A stretch of DNA of 64,000 nt from Desulfobacterium sp. (GCA_030145245.1 JAQYWC010000046.1:20139-84138), one strand, 5' to 3'; positions 28,098 through 37,598 are shown, numbered from the stretch's first letter. Program-made: numbers and translations. Notes: generated by a model from the sequence alone, not told the origin.

Positions 28098-28346
28098 TTA
28101 CTCGCTGGCCGATTTCCAACTGGATTCGCAATCATAAAGCAAGTTAGATGCACCCTCAATACAAACCTTAGCTATCCCCTTGAACCCCTTCACCTGTTTA
28201 TAACTGATTAGTCCCACCTGGGCTCTGTAAGGATCAGAATCAATAGGTCCATCGCAGTATCCGATTCTCCGCAACAGCTGTTGAACAAGGAGAAAGACAT
28301 CTTTTTTTTCATCGACATTAACCCTTGTGTTTATGGAACCTTCCAA
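28098..28346 (-). CDS. Small protein with peptidoglycan-binding-like repeat
   Basis: An 82-residue protein. The middle (VQQLLRRIGYCDGPIDSDPY) resembles the PG_binding_1 pattern (helix, then LGY..GPIDG), although the rest of that domain is altered. It has three cysteines and no signal peptide. Its start overlaps the 3' end of the coiled-coil membrane protein gene by 16 bases, so it may be the C-terminal part of one split gene; a frameshift is possible. It is convergent with the M23 peptidase gene. Confidence 0.5.
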   Translation of the reverse strand: MEGSINTRVNVDEKKDVFLLVQQLLRRIGYCDGPIDSDPYRAQVGLISYKQVKGFKGIAKVCIEGASNLLYDCESSWKSASE

Positions 28347-28837
28347 CGAGTTATTTCATCCTTGAGACGCATTATCTCATCCAGATACTTTTCTTCTTTT
28401 TCTTCCATTGTTCTCAGTAAATGATTTTTCTCTTCATGCTCTCGGGCCAGTTGCCTATCAGTATCCGCCAACCGATTTTCAATGTCCCTGATCCGCGCCT
28501 CCAACTCATCTATGATTGTAGATTTATCCTTAGACTCATTAAGTGTTGTTGCTATTTTATTCCGTGACTCATCAACCGTTCCCCGCAACTCAACAGGAAG
28601 GGTCGCTACAAACTCCCGGGCTGTCATGCCACCTACCACTTTTGGTGGCCCATGGGAGTCATTTTTTTCTTTCATCTTAATTTCAAATCCCCATAAATTA
28701 ATGTCCGCGCCTTTGTTGACAGCAATTGAGATTACAACCACGAACGCAAGAATAACGACTATTAGCACCATGGCAATTATTCGCGGAGTAAGCTTGCTCA
28801 ACACCTTATCCAACATACCTTCCGTTCCGTTCGGCAT
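28331..28837 (-). CDS. Single-TM coiled-coil protein, unknown function
   Basis: A 168-residue protein. One TM at about 14-36 (IIAMVLIVVILAFVVVISIA) is followed by a linker and then a long coiled coil (about 75-168) rich in Glu, Lys, Arg and Leu heptads. I do not recognise the family. The C-terminus overlaps the start of the small PG-binding-like gene. A cytoplasmic or periplasmic scaffold is possible; the sequence does not decide. Confidence 0.6.
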   Translation of the reverse strand: MPNGTEGMLDKVLSKLTPRIIAMVLIVVILAFVVVISIAVNKGADINLWGFEIKMKEKNDSHGPPKVVGGMTAREFVATLPVELRGTVDESRNKIATTLNESKDKSTIIDELEARIRDIENRLADTDRQLAREHEEKNHLLRTMEEKEEKYLDEIMRLKDEITRWKVP

Positions 28838-29223
28838 ATCTTATATGTCCCCTTCCGACAAACTGAGAATCGTGCGATCTATAGTTCTTCGAGCCCATTG
28901 TGAAAGGGCTACAGGCTCCACCTTTGAACCTTGTCCAATTCACGTTTTTGCGCTGACGTCGTCTGCTCAACAATTTGTATGTGTGTTCGATGATAACCTG
29001 ATAATAGGAGCAACCCGCCCCTTTTTAGGTCTTTAATTCCGGCTTATTATAGGATTTAATTTTGATTTAAACAAGGATTCGGCGAATTTTAATTTATCAT
29101 CTTGCGTCAGAGTCTTAAGAAAAGAAGCGCTATGGCCGTTGTGAAACGGCCACGACGCTAAAACACTTTGCCCTGGGGGCCATGGAGACTGCATTTGCTG
29201 ATTTTACAAACGGTTCAGGCCTC
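28838..29223. other. Intergenic region with one terminator-like hairpin
   Basis: No gene is supported in these 386 bases. The only clear structure is the palindrome at 29127-29158. Confidence 0.4.
29127..29158 (-). terminator. Hairpin after the deaminase gene, core shared with 43981-44008
   Basis: TGGCCGTT (29133-29140) and AACGGCCA (29145-29152) form a perfect 8-bp stem with a 4-base loop; outer GCG/CGC pairs extend it. On the minus strand it is followed by a T-rich run (CTTCTTTTCTT), which fits termination of the deaminase gene. The stem core is identical to the hairpin at 43981-44008. Confidence 0.6.
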
Positions 29224-29694
29224 TTAATTCCAGAAACCTTCATGTACCTTTTTTGCTTCTTCTTCAAGTACAGGACCTATCACTTCAATGGGCTTTTTGC
29301 CCCTTACAAGGATTTCCCGGCAGGGCAGAAGAAGAACTTCTTCATCCCCCTCCCCCATCATCCCATACAGGCCCTCCTCGCTGAGACCGTATACCACCCG
29401 CCTCACATTCCCCCAGAATATGGCGCCGGCACACATGGGGCAAGGTTCGGTGCTCGTGTAAAGGGTGCATTTGGCGAGGAATTCACGGTCATATTTACGG
29501 GAAGCCTGTCGCATCAGATTGGCTTCCGCATGGCCGGTGCAATCTTTTTCAGTAATAATGGTGTTTTCAGATTCCAGGAGTATATTGCCATGTTCGTCAG
29601 CGAGTAAAGCGCCAAAAGGCTCATTTCCATTATTTCTGGCATTTCCTGCAATCTCAATTACAGCTCGGATCAATCTCAAATCATTTTCGTTCAT
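29224..29694 (-). CDS. Nucleoside/guanine deaminase (cytidine-deaminase-like fold)
   Basis: A 156-residue zinc deaminase. The zinc site is complete: HAE in CTGHAEANLMRQ (His ligand and catalytic Glu) and PCxxC in STEPCPMCAGAIFW. The C-terminal tail ends with HEGFWN, a feature of GuaD-type guanine deaminases, whereas TadA tRNA deaminases have a different C-terminus; I favour a free-base or nucleoside substrate. Monocistronic; a terminator-like hairpin lies 66 bases downstream. Confidence 0.85.
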   Translation of the reverse strand: MNENDLRLIRAVIEIAGNARNNGNEPFGALLADEHGNILLESENTIITEKDCTGHAEANLMRQASRKYDREFLAKCTLYTSTEPCPMCAGAIFWGNVRRVVYGLSEEGLYGMMGEGDEEVLLLPCREILVRGKKPIEVIGPVLEEEAKKVHEGFWN

Positions 29695-29784
29695 CTTTGA
29701 TACCTTTCTGATTCAGGAATTCAACCTGAAAACTGTTCTTGTAAAAAACAAATCAAACACGTCCGGCAAAGGGTTCAATATACG

Positions 29785-29818
29785 CCAGCACGGCATAAAA
29801 AACACGACAAATTTATGG
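29785..29818 (+). repeat. Imperfect direct repeat, copy 1
   Basis: A 34-base segment (core TAAAAAACACGACAAA) that matches 34153-34186 at 31 of 34 positions in the same orientation. Similarity extends weakly about 20 bases to the left. The two copies bracket the genes from 29.96 to 34.08 kb. Confidence 0.75.
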
Positions 29819-29961
29819 GTAACGTCAGGCGGTGGATCTCAATCACAAACCAGATAGTTGACAATCACACATAAACACTTGACAAAATCAACAATCTTGA
29901 GAATTATTAAACCAGGTACCCCCAGAATCACAAACGAAAACTTCTCAGGAGAAGGGACGTT

Positions 29962-30888
29962 ATGGCAAACGAAATGAACGATATTGAAAAGATACGTCAT
30001 TTTAACCGGTTCTACACACAAATCCTTGGTTTACTAGATAATAAACTTCTGAAAAGCGACTATTCATTGACTGAAGCCCGGATTTTATTCGAGCTGGGTC
30101 AGATGCCCAACCTTGTCGCAAAGGACCTGGCAAAACAGCTCTATCTTGATCCGGCACAACTGAGCCGCCTTTTACGGCGTTTTGAGCAACAGGGACTGAT
30201 TCGCAAAGAAAAATCCTCAGAAGATACCCGCAAACAGGTCATTTCGCTAACATCCCTTGGTGAATCGGCACTCAGCAAACTCCAGGAGATGTCAAATGAG
30301 CAGATCGGGAGATCCCTTGCCGGTACCACTAAAGAGGAACAGGGACAACTTGTAAAGGCGATGAACTCGATTGAACAAATCTTCACAGGGCAAACACAGC
30401 CATCCAAGATGTTTACGCTTCGATCCCATCGTCCGGGTGATATTGGGTATATTACCTATCGCCATGCCATGTTTTATTCGCAAGCCTACGGGTTTGATGT
30501 CACGTTTGATGCCTATGTGGCGGCAGGCATGGCACAGTTTGTCATGCAGTATGACCCTCAAAAAGAACATCTCTGGGTCGCTGAGACAGACACAACCCCT
30601 GTTGGGTCCATTGCCATTGTGAAAGCAGATGAGGATACGGCTCAACTGCGATGGTTCCTGGTGGAATCACAGGCCAGGGGAAAAGGGCTTGGAAAGAAAC
30701 TGCTCCATGAAGCGGTTGAGTTCTGTAAACGCCGGAATTATAAAAAAATCATTCTGTGGACAGTGAGCAACCTGGAAGCTGCCCGTCAGCTCTATGACCG
30801 GTTTGGTTTTCAGGCCACAACCACCAAGAGCCACCAAATCTGGGGCCAGGAACTCACCGAAGAACTGTGGGAATTGGAACTGAGTTAG
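29962..30888 (+). CDS. MarR-type regulator fused to GNAT acetyltransferase
   Basis: A 308-residue fusion. Residues 1-140 are a MarR winged helix (SLTEARILFELGQMPNLVAK, then a recognition helix around LDPAQLSRLLRRFEQQGL). Residues about 155-308 are a GNAT domain with the acetyl-CoA loop in VESQARGKGLGKKLLHEAV and the C-terminal LYDRFGFQ strand. This pairing occurs widely in bacteria; the acetyl acceptor is unknown. Ribosome binding site GGAGAAGG upstream of 29962. The next gene is 126 bases on. Confidence 0.9.
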   Translation: MANEMNDIEKIRHFNRFYTQILGLLDNKLLKSDYSLTEARILFELGQMPNLVAKDLAKQLYLDPAQLSRLLRRFEQQGLIRKEKSSEDTRKQVISLTSLGESALSKLQEMSNEQIGRSLAGTTKEEQGQLVKAMNSIEQIFTGQTQPSKMFTLRSHRPGDIGYITYRHAMFYSQAYGFDVTFDAYVAAGMAQFVMQYDPQKEHLWVAETDTTPVGSIAIVKADEDTAQLRWFLVESQARGKGLGKKLLHEAVEFCKRRNYKKIILWTVSNLEAARQLYDRFGFQATTTKSHQIWGQELTEELWELELS

Positions 30889-31014
30889 GAAGCAACCAAC
30901 AATCCGGATGAACTTTCTCTTTCCATGGGGTGCAATCTGTGATTTAAAGGCCGCCATGGAAATAAAAAGGGTTCTTTACGAAAATAATCTGGCGGCAGAA
31001 TAATCAATACAGCA

Positions 31015-32490
31015 ATGCTTCAAATTACCAGCGAACAAAAAAAGATCATTCACTGTGATCTTAAGCCCGGGGAAATTCTTAAGATCAAGGCCTTTGCCGG
31101 CACCGGCAAAACCACCACCCTGGTGGAGTATGCACGGGCAAGACCCTGGATGCGGTTTTTATACATCGCCTTTAACAAAAGCGTTCAACTGGAAGCGGCC
31201 CAGAAGTTCCCACCCAATGTGACGGCCCGCACCTCCCATGCCCTGGCGTTCAGGGAGAAAGGATTTCAACACAAGGAGAGGCTGGTGCCGGGATTCCGGG
31301 CCAACCAGGTCATGGACGCCCTGGACCTTAAAACCTATGAAGATGCCAGGTTCACCATGGATACCCTCTATAATTACCTGGTATCGGCAGACCCCAAGGT
31401 GGCTGGCCGCCATATTCCGGCCAAGGCAAGGGCGTTTTACGAAAACCGGATGCCGGACCTTGTGGCCCATGCCAACCGCCTCGGCCGGCTCATGTGTGAC
31501 GGATCCGATGGGACCATCGGCATGCTCCATGACGGGTATTTGAAATTGTACCAATTATCCAACCCGGTCCTGAACTATGACTGCATCCTGCTGGATGAAG
31601 CCCAGGACATTAATCCTGTCACAAGCGCCATTGTGTTCTCACAAACAGGAACGGTCCCCAACCAACCCGGCCGTAACAGGGTGCCGGCCGCCATTATTCT
31701 GGTGGGTGACGGCAACCAGCAGATCTACAGCTTCCGGGGGGCACGGGACACCTTAAACCACCTCCAGGCCTCCCAGACCCAATACCTGACCCAGAGCTTT
31801 AGGTTTGACAACAACATTGCCCGGGTGGCCAACATGGTGCTCACACACTTTAAAGGGGAAAAACGAAAGATCGTCGGCACCCCTGTCCGCCGGGGGCAAA
31901 AGCCCAAATGGGATCCCGGCCGTTACACCATCATTGCGCGAACCAATGCCGGTGTTTTTGACAAAGCGGTGCAGTTATACCCAAAGCATAAGATCGGGTT
32001 TGTCGGGGGAGTGGGCGGGTACAGGCTCACCCTGCTCAAGGATGTGTTCCACCTTTACGACGGCGCATCTGCCAGGGTAACGGATCCCTATATCCGAAGT
32101 TTTGGTGATTTCCCGACGTTACGATCCTATGCCAGGGCTGTGGAGGATCTTGAACTCATGAGCCTGTGCGTGATGGTTGAGAAATACACCTCCCGTATTC
32201 CACGCCTTGTGGACCAGATAACGGACCGGGCAGTGGAGGTTAAAGAGGCCGGCATAACCCTGACCACGGCCCATAAATCAAAGGGGCTTGAGTGGGCCAA
32301 TGTCCTTTTGATGGATGATTTTCACCCCCTGGTGGAAAAGGGAGAGATCATTAACCCGTCCGGGGTGGAACCGGACGAATTCAACCTGATCTATGTGGCC
32401 ATGACCCGGGCCATGGTGAACCTGAGGTTCGCCAAGGAGAGCTGTATCCCGGAATTTATAAAACGATGGCAGGAGCAGCAGAAACGATGA
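31015..32490 (+). CDS. Superfamily 1 UvrD-like DNA helicase (compact)
   Basis: A 491-residue ATP-dependent helicase, shorter than UvrD/Rep (about 700). Motifs in order: Walker A FAGTGKTTTLVEYA (about 26-40), motif II LDEAQDIN, motif III GDGNQQIYSFRGA, motif IV-like around YLTQSFRFDNNIA, motif V TTAHKSKGLEW and motif VI IYVAMTRAMVNL. All needed for ATPase activity are present. The accessory 1B/2B domains are reduced, as in FBH1-like helicases. Overlaps the next gene (ATGA), an APH-like kinase, so they are translated together. No nuclease domain. Confidence 0.88.
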   Translation: MLQITSEQKKIIHCDLKPGEILKIKAFAGTGKTTTLVEYARARPWMRFLYIAFNKSVQLEAAQKFPPNVTARTSHALAFREKGFQHKERLVPGFRANQVMDALDLKTYEDARFTMDTLYNYLVSADPKVAGRHIPAKARAFYENRMPDLVAHANRLGRLMCDGSDGTIGMLHDGYLKLYQLSNPVLNYDCILLDEAQDINPVTSAIVFSQTGTVPNQPGRNRVPAAIILVGDGNQQIYSFRGARDTLNHLQASQTQYLTQSFRFDNNIARVANMVLTHFKGEKRKIVGTPVRRGQKPKWDPGRYTIIARTNAGVFDKAVQLYPKHKIGFVGGVGGYRLTLLKDVFHLYDGASARVTDPYIRSFGDFPTLRSYARAVEDLELMSLCVMVEKYTSRIPRLVDQITDRAVEVKEAGITLTTAHKSKGLEWANVLLMDDFHPLVEKGEIINPSGVEPDEFNLIYVAMTRAMVNLRFAKESCIPEFIKRWQEQQKR

Positions 32491-33449
32491 ACGATTTAAC
32501 GGATATTGAATATTTAAACCGGGTGGCCCGGGGGTACGGTCTTGAACTGTCCCGGCTCCATGGGGATGCGGGAATCACCGGAAGCCCGGAGCGCAGCCTG
32601 AACCGCACGGTGGCGGGAAATACGGCAGGCGAAAAATACATTATCGAAGAGTTACCCCCGGACAGATCGGAAAAAAAGCAACGGCTTGGGAAGCACCAGC
32701 ACGCCTTGAAAGATCTGGCTGTCCCCCATGTGCATCCCCCCCTGAGGAACCGTGAAGGAAGTGTGTTGACACAACTTGACGGACGGTTTTTCCAGATCAC
32801 CCCCTTTGTTCCCGGCGTCACACTGCCGAGGCCTGAATATGTGACGGATGCCTGGCGGGGTGAGGCCATGGCTGATTTTCTTATTTCCCTTTACGGAAAA
32901 ACCCGTGGAACGGACGTGGTCAGCCAGGAAGAAAGAGACGGCCAGGGGTTTTCAATAGCGGATTATGTGCAAAGGATCTTAAGGGACATCGATCAGAAAA
33001 ACCCTGAAATTTCCAGCCGGGTCCGGCAGATAGCGGCCAGCCTGGAAGACCGGTTTATGGAAGTTCACGACAAGGTGCCCCAAATATTTTGCCATGGGGA
33101 TTTCCATGTGATGAATGTGATCTGGGGAACTTCAGGCATTTCCGGCGTCATCGACTGGGAGTTCTGCGGTCTTCGCCCGGATGTGTACGATGTGGCCAAC
33201 ATGATCGGCTGCATCGGGATTGAGGATCCCAACGCCCTGGGCGGTCCCCTGGTTACCCGTTTTCTTGAAAAGCTCACCCAAAGCGGTTTGATCTCCAGGA
33301 TGGGTTGGGAGAACCTGGCGGAATTCATCATCGCCTTGCGGTTTGCCTGGCTTGCCGAATGGCTTCGGAACAATGACCCTGAGATGATCGAACTGGAACT
33401 GGTTTACATGAAGCTCCTTGCGGACAACCGGGCGACCCTGTTCAGATAA
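32487..33449 (+). CDS. Aminoglycoside-phosphotransferase-like kinase
   Basis: A 320-residue member of the APH/choline-kinase fold. The catalytic loop is CHGDFHVMNVIW (Asp and Asn present) and the metal-binding Asp is in VIDWEFCG. The real substrate is probably not an aminoglycoside; many such kinases phosphorylate homoserine, thiamine or sugars. The start at ATG 32487 overlaps the helicase stop; an upstream in-frame ATG at 32466 lies inside the helicase and is less likely. The functional link to the helicase is unexplained. Confidence 0.82.
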   Translation: MNDLTDIEYLNRVARGYGLELSRLHGDAGITGSPERSLNRTVAGNTAGEKYIIEELPPDRSEKKQRLGKHQHALKDLAVPHVHPPLRNREGSVLTQLDGRFFQITPFVPGVTLPRPEYVTDAWRGEAMADFLISLYGKTRGTDVVSQEERDGQGFSIADYVQRILRDIDQKNPEISSRVRQIAASLEDRFMEVHDKVPQIFCHGDFHVMNVIWGTSGISGVIDWEFCGLRPDVYDVANMIGCIGIEDPNALGGPLVTRFLEKLTQSGLISRMGWENLAEFIIALRFAWLAEWLRNNDPEMIELELVYMKLLADNRATLFR

Positions 33450-33475
33450 CCTTGATGATCATTCACGTTACAGGC

Positions 33476-34084
33476 CTATTGTTCCCCCAGCTTGCCTGCG
33501 CCCAGTTTGGGAGGGACAGGATTCACCGGCTGAAGGCTTGCGATCAACAAGTCAACATTAAAGAACCCGGGAACAAGGGCCTTGTGTTGAATCAGGGGGG
33601 GTAGCGCCTTAGCGGCGATTTTCTTTGCTTTTTCCGGGCTGCCCGCTTCAAGATGCACGTAGGTGCCTGCGGCCCGGATCAATGCCTGTAACACTAACTT
33701 CTCAGCACCACTGCTTTGAAGCCATTTTGCTTCAACCCATTCATGGACCTCAAAAAACAACCCCTGATCCCATAAGAGGAGAGCGATGGCATAGGTGTCA
33801 TCAACGGGGATGTTTGCGGACCGGATCTGCGCAATAACCGCCTGGTACCGTGTAATACGGTCATCTATATAAGTTTCCAGGATGGGATCGGCATAATCCT
33901 GTCGCAACTGTTCAGCAACGGCTTGTGAGGAATCGGTATTACCCTTCTGAATGGAGGTCATCAGGCTTTCTGACAATCCATTCCTGACTTGCTGGCATAA
34001 ACGGCTTTCAAACGGGTCAAACCGCGTTATCTCGTGTGAATCTGATCGGGCAACCATGGGCTCTTCCATAAAAATAAATATCAT
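33476..34084 (-). CDS. DUF309-domain protein
   Basis: About 202 residues. The C-terminal half has the DUF309 pattern FFEVHEWVEAKWLQSSGAEK followed by LIRAAGTYVHLEAG, a helical fold with conserved His and Glu. The biochemical role of DUF309 proteins is not known. The N-terminal half is a poorly conserved helical region. It is convergent with the APH-like gene. The start could be one of three closely spaced Met codons (residues 1, 6 or 10). Confidence 0.75.
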   Translation of the reverse strand: MIFIFMEEPMVARSDSHEITRFDPFESRLCQQVRNGLSESLMTSIQKGNTDSSQAVAEQLRQDYADPILETYIDDRITRYQAVIAQIRSANIPVDDTYAIALLLWDQGLFFEVHEWVEAKWLQSSGAEKLVLQALIRAAGTYVHLEAGSPEKAKKIAAKALPPLIQHKALVPGFFNVDLLIASLQPVNPVPPKLGAGKLGEQ

Positions 34085-34152
34085 TAAAAACGCCGAACAT
34101 TACCCAGGCAACAACTGATACGCCCGGATTTTCCAGCAAAGTCCACCTTATA

Positions 34153-34186
34153 CCAGCATGGCCTAAAAAACACGACAAAATTATGG
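34153..34186 (+). repeat. Imperfect direct repeat, copy 2
   Basis: Matches 29785-29818 at 31 of 34 positions in the same orientation. It lies about 70 bases after the DUF309 gene start, in the long intergenic region ahead of hpdB. Confidence 0.75.
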
Positions 34187-34457
34187 ATCGCAGTCGGCTA
34201 CCTGTCACTCAAAAAGCACATTTGATGTTTCTCTTTCCATGGGATCAGGCTTTTATCTGAGCACTGTCTCTATTTGTAACCCTGTCACGAACAAAGACAA
34301 TTTCGTATTTTAGCATAAAGCGGGGCATTCTTCACGCCGCGACGCCATCGCGTTGTCACGTCCCCATACACTCCCTGCAACGCCCCATTAAGAAGAAAAA
34401 AAACAAAAAAGCCATTTCCCTTTACATCACAAACAGTTACCCCCCCATCTCCTCCCA

Positions 34458-34473
34458 TGGCACAGATTATGAA
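34458..34473 (+). promoter_or_regulatory. Possible sigma-54 promoter of the hpd operon
   Basis: TGGCACA-N4-ATGAA has a perfect -24 half, but the -12 half has GA where GC is normally invariant. Its position, about 100 bases before hpdB, and the sigma-54 activator gene at 42.3 kb make it plausible. The remaining intergenic sequence (34085-34570) shows no better candidate and no gene. Confidence 0.35.
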
Positions 34474-34570
34474 ATTAGTACTTAGTCAAGAAGATTAACC
34501 GAAAAGGCTTCTGCGAAACCGGAGTAAATATCAACCCCGAGCCTTATTAAAACTGATGGAGGTATCTCAA

Positions 34571-37285
34571 ATGGCTAAAACATTGAAAGCTGTTCTTGCT
34601 GATGCGGGAATTCCAATGAATTTCCAGGCTGGCGGACAAGCGCCGGATCAATTAATCGATAGGGAAATTCAAAGAGAACCGCATCCCCGCGTACAAAAAC
34701 TGAAACATATCTTCATGGGAACTCTTTCATCGGCAAGCAATGAATTCCCTTACTGGTACACCCGTGAATACATGCTGCACGACAATGACGTTCCCGTGCT
34801 AAGACGTGCAAAATCCTTGAAAACCGCATTTGCCCATTCCACGCCGGTCATTATCCCAGGCGAACTTCTGACCATGCGCAAAGCACCTTATTTTCGAGGT
34901 TCCTTTCCCATGCCCTGGCTGTCAGAAGGCTTCTACATGGCAAAGGAAGACGAATTCTACCAGGAAGCTTTAAAACGCGGCTCAGCATCTGTTGACGAAC
35001 ATTCTAAGTTCGGGCAGGGCGGAGGAAACGTGCCCAATAGCTTTGGTAAAGTCGTTTCCATTGCCGGCAAATTCGGTATGCGCCAGGAAGAAATTCCGGC
35101 TCTTCTCAAGCTTGCCAGGCTTTGGTATGGAAAATCGGTTGACGATCTCGGGAACAGATATGAAAAAATGGTTCCCGGCTATGGAACCAAGGAAAAGATC
35201 ATGCGTAACATCGTATGCATGTTCGATTCCGGGTTTACGCTTCCCCAGGGACGGGAAGTCATCAATTACTACTATCCCCTTGAATACGGTTTTGACGGCA
35301 TTATCAAAATCGCAAGGGAAATGAAGGACAAAGTGGCTGGCAGGGCGGACGGTGACGGAATGGTAGGGATGAACCGCCTTTATAACTATGAAGCCGTCAT
35401 TTACGTAGTTGAAGGCATTCAGAGCTGGATTCATAACTATGCAAAGGAAGCTAGAAGATTAGAGTCGCTTGAAGCTGACGCTCACCAGAAAACAGAGTTT
35501 AAGGAAATGGCTGAACGGCTTGAATGGATTGCCCATAACCCTCCAAGAACATTCATCGAAGCCTTTCAGATGATCGAAACCGTTCATATCGCAGTTCTCA
35601 ATGAAGATGCCATCTCCGGTATGTCTCCCGGCAGAATCGGCCAGGTGCTCTACCCCTACTTTGAGCAGGATATGGAAGCAGGCCGCATCACGGAAGACGA
35701 AGTTATCGAACTGCTCGAGCTTGACCGGGTATTCAAGACATCCATCGACTGCTTTGCTTCCGTTGGTGTTGTGGGTGGCGTTCTCTCAGGAAACACCTTT
35801 AACACGGTTTCCATCGGCGGTTTGGACAAGGAGGGAAAATCCGCCGTCAACAGGCTCGAATACCTGATTCTTGAGGCGGGCGCAAACAATGCCATGCCCC
35901 AGTCCACCCTCTCCTTACTCTATGATGAGAAACTACCCGAAGACTTTCTTTTACTTGCCATGGAAGTGATCAAGACAGGTGCCGGCTATCCTGCTTTTAT
36001 GAGCAACCAGATTGCCCAGGAGTTCCTGAAAAACCACTACGGCCATGAAGGAATGAATGTTGAAGACGCTCGGGCCTGGGCCATCGGAGGCTGTCTTGAA
36101 ACATCCGCATGTACATGGAAACCGCTTCACCTGAACGGCAAGGAATACTGGATCCCAGGCGGTGCGGGACAGCCCACGAGCGTCGGGGTACACTTTGTAT
36201 CCATGCCCAAGATCCTCGAACTGACCCTGTTTAACGGTATTGACCAGAAAACCGGGGAAACGGTTTTTGCGCCCCATGACAAGTCCCTTGACACCTATGA
36301 GGAACTGTTTGAACAGTTCAAAACATACTGGAAAGAAGCGGTCGATATTCTAGCTCTTACCAACAATATCCAACACGATATCTGGCGAAAGAATAACATG
36401 GCGGTTTTCAATTCACTCCTTAAACCGGACTGTCTTGACAAAGGCCATTTGATCAACGAGCTGGGCTACCGCTACAACGCCACATTTAACGTGGAAAGTG
36501 CCGGAACAATAACCCTGGTAAACGCCATGGCAGCCCTCAAGAAGTTGGTTTATGACGAGAAGGAAGTAAACCTTAAAGAGATGAAAAATGCTTTGAAGGA
36601 TAATTTCGGTTTCAAGACCGCCCAGGAGATAAATTCCTTCTCACTGGCCGACCAGGAAAAAAGAGAGGATGGCGATAAAAAGTGGGACAAACTTCATTTT
36701 AAGACCCTCCAGGCACCCAAATACGGTAACGATGATCCGTATGCGGACAACATTCTTCTTGACTGGGAAAATTTCTTCTGCCCGGATTGCAAAAATTATG
36801 AATCGTTATACGGCCACCCCATGTACCCATGCCAGATTTCCGTATCGACCCACGGTGCCATGGGATCGGCAACAATCGCCTCACCGGACGGCAGACTGGC
36901 GGGAACCACCTTTGCTGATGCGTCAATGTCCGCTTATCCGGGAACAGACAAAAACGGCCCCTTTGCCCTGCTCAATTCAGCGGCGATCTGGGATCACGCC
37001 ATGTCCCAGAATTCCCAGCTGAACATCAAGATTCATCCCACGGCCATCAAGGGCGTCGAAGGGGCTAAAAAGTTGCTTGACCTCACCCGGGCTTACATGA
37101 GGAAAGGCGGATTTCATATTCAGTACAACGTCGTTGACTCCAAGGTATTGAAAGACGCCCAGAAACATCCTGAGAACTACCGGGATCTCATGGTCCGGGT
37201 TGCAGGCTTTACCCAGTACTGGGTCGAAATCGGCAAGAGCGTACAAGATGAACTAATCGCCAGAACAGAATATGAAGGAGTATAA
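34571..37285 (+). CDS. hpdB: 4-hydroxyphenylacetate decarboxylase, glycyl radical large subunit
   Basis: A 904-residue glycyl radical enzyme that should convert 4-hydroxyphenylacetate to p-cresol and CO2. Start: ATG 34571, with GGAGG (34558-34562) 8 bases upstream; an ATG at 34556 lies on the ribosome binding site. Radical Gly879 is in [10 protein letters not shown]. The active Cys508 and acid Glu510 are in GGCLETS, the CxE pair of this decarboxylase. His541 (33 residues after the Cys) and Glu642 (134 after) fall at the same spacing as His536 and Glu637, which in the Clostridium enzyme (Cys503) contact the substrate's ring hydroxyl, as I recall the published structure. Length and Cys-Gly distance also fit (371 against 370). 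It is followed by the small subunit, a transporter and the activase. It is not pyruvate formate-lyase (no Cys-Cys) and not choline lyase (no CutC-type context). Confidence 0.88.
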   Translation: MAKTLKAVLADAGIPMNFQAGGQAPDQLIDREIQREPHPRVQKLKHIFMGTLSSASNEFPYWYTREYMLHDNDVPVLRRAKSLKTAFAHSTPVIIPGELLTMRKAPYFRGSFPMPWLSEGFYMAKEDEFYQEALKRGSASVDEHSKFGQGGGNVPNSFGKVVSIAGKFGMRQEEIPALLKLARLWYGKSVDDLGNRYEKMVPGYGTKEKIMRNIVCMFDSGFTLPQGREVINYYYPLEYGFDGIIKIAREMKDKVAGRADGDGMVGMNRLYNYEAVIYVVEGIQSWIHNYAKEARRLESLEADAHQKTEFKEMAERLEWIAHNPPRTFIEAFQMIETVHIAVLNEDAISGMSPGRIGQVLYPYFEQDMEAGRITEDEVIELLELDRVFKTSIDCFASVGVVGGVLSGNTFNTVSIGGLDKEGKSAVNRLEYLILEAGANNAMPQSTLSLLYDEKLPEDFLLLAMEVIKTGAGYPAFMSNQIAQEFLKNHYGHEGMNVEDARAWAIGGCLETSACTWKPLHLNGKEYWIPGGAGQPTSVGVHFVSMPKILELTLFNGIDQKTGETVFAPHDKSLDTYEELFEQFKTYWKEAVDILALTNNIQHDIWRKNNMAVFNSLLKPDCLDKGHLINELGYRYNATFNVESAGTITLVNAMAALKKLVYDEKEVNLKEMKNALKDNFGFKTAQEINSFSLADQEKREDGDKKWDKLHFKTLQAPKYGNDDPYADNILLDWENFFCPDCKNYESLYGHPMYPCQISVSTHGAMGSATIASPDGRLAGTTFADASMSAYPGTDKNGPFALLNSAAIWDHAMSQNSQLNIKIHPTAIKGVEGAKKLLDLTRAYMRKGGFHIQYNVVDSKVLKDAQKHPENYRDLMVRVAGFTQYWVEIGKSVQDELIARTEYEGV

Positions 37286-37290
37286 ATATA

Positions 37291-37554
37291 ATGGAAATGC
37301 TTACCTATAAGGACACCCGTAATTACGCCCCCATAGATGTCACAAAGGGAATGGACCTTCTCACCAGGGAAATCGTCATGGCAGATACCCAGGCCCCTGA
37401 AGGGTACGAAATCATGCCCAAGTGCAAGTTTTGCAAAAACTTCAAGGAGACCGACACCTTCATTGGGACCTGCGAAGCATCCATGAATGAACCCCGCTTT
37501 ATTGCTTATCCTGACATGACAGCGGTTACCTGCGAAATGTACGAAACCATGTAA
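37291..37554 (+). CDS. hpdC: 4-hydroxyphenylacetate decarboxylase small subunit, one Fe-S site only
   Basis: An 87-residue subunit 5 bases after hpdB, with GGAG at the end of hpdB serving as ribosome binding site. In characterised decarboxylases this subunit binds two [4Fe-4S] clusters and is needed for assembly and for regulation of the radical enzyme. Here the C-terminal site is complete: Cys45, Cys48, Cys61, Cys81 (spacing x2, x12, x19). The N-terminal site is absent: residues 1-44 contain no Cys or His, and the positions that should carry the ligands in NYAPIDVTKGMDLL and TQAPEG are Ala13, Asp22 and Ala35. The surrounding residues (VTKG, MPKCK.CKNF) still match the family, so the loss is local. 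Confidence 0.85.
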   Translation: MEMLTYKDTRNYAPIDVTKGMDLLTREIVMADTQAPEGYEIMPKCKFCKNFKETDTFIGTCEASMNEPRFIAYPDMTAVTCEMYETM

Positions 37555-37571
37555 AAACAATTATAGAACAG

Positions 37572-37598
37572 GCGTGGGGCAGGAAGAACGCCCCACGC
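37572..37598 (+). terminator. Strong hairpin between hpdC and the transporter gene
   Basis: GCGTGGGGC (37572-37580) and GCCCCACGC (37590-37598) form a perfect 9-bp stem with a 9-base loop and no T tract. It probably protects the hpdBC mRNA or lowers expression of the genes after it. Confidence 0.6.

Noticed and set aside
32487..33449. An antibiotic-resistance aminoglycoside kinase
   Set aside because: Only the general kinase motifs are present; the fold is common to many metabolic kinases and the context gives no sign of resistance.
29785..34186. An integrated mobile element with att sites
   Set aside because: No integrase, transposase or tRNA gene is present; the repeat is imperfect. Kept only as a repeat.
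34571..37285. Pyruvate formate-lyase, choline lyase or benzylsuccinate synthase
   Set aside because: The active loop is CLE and not Cys-Cys, and substrate-contact positions and the small-subunit partner match 4-hydroxyphenylacetate decarboxylase.
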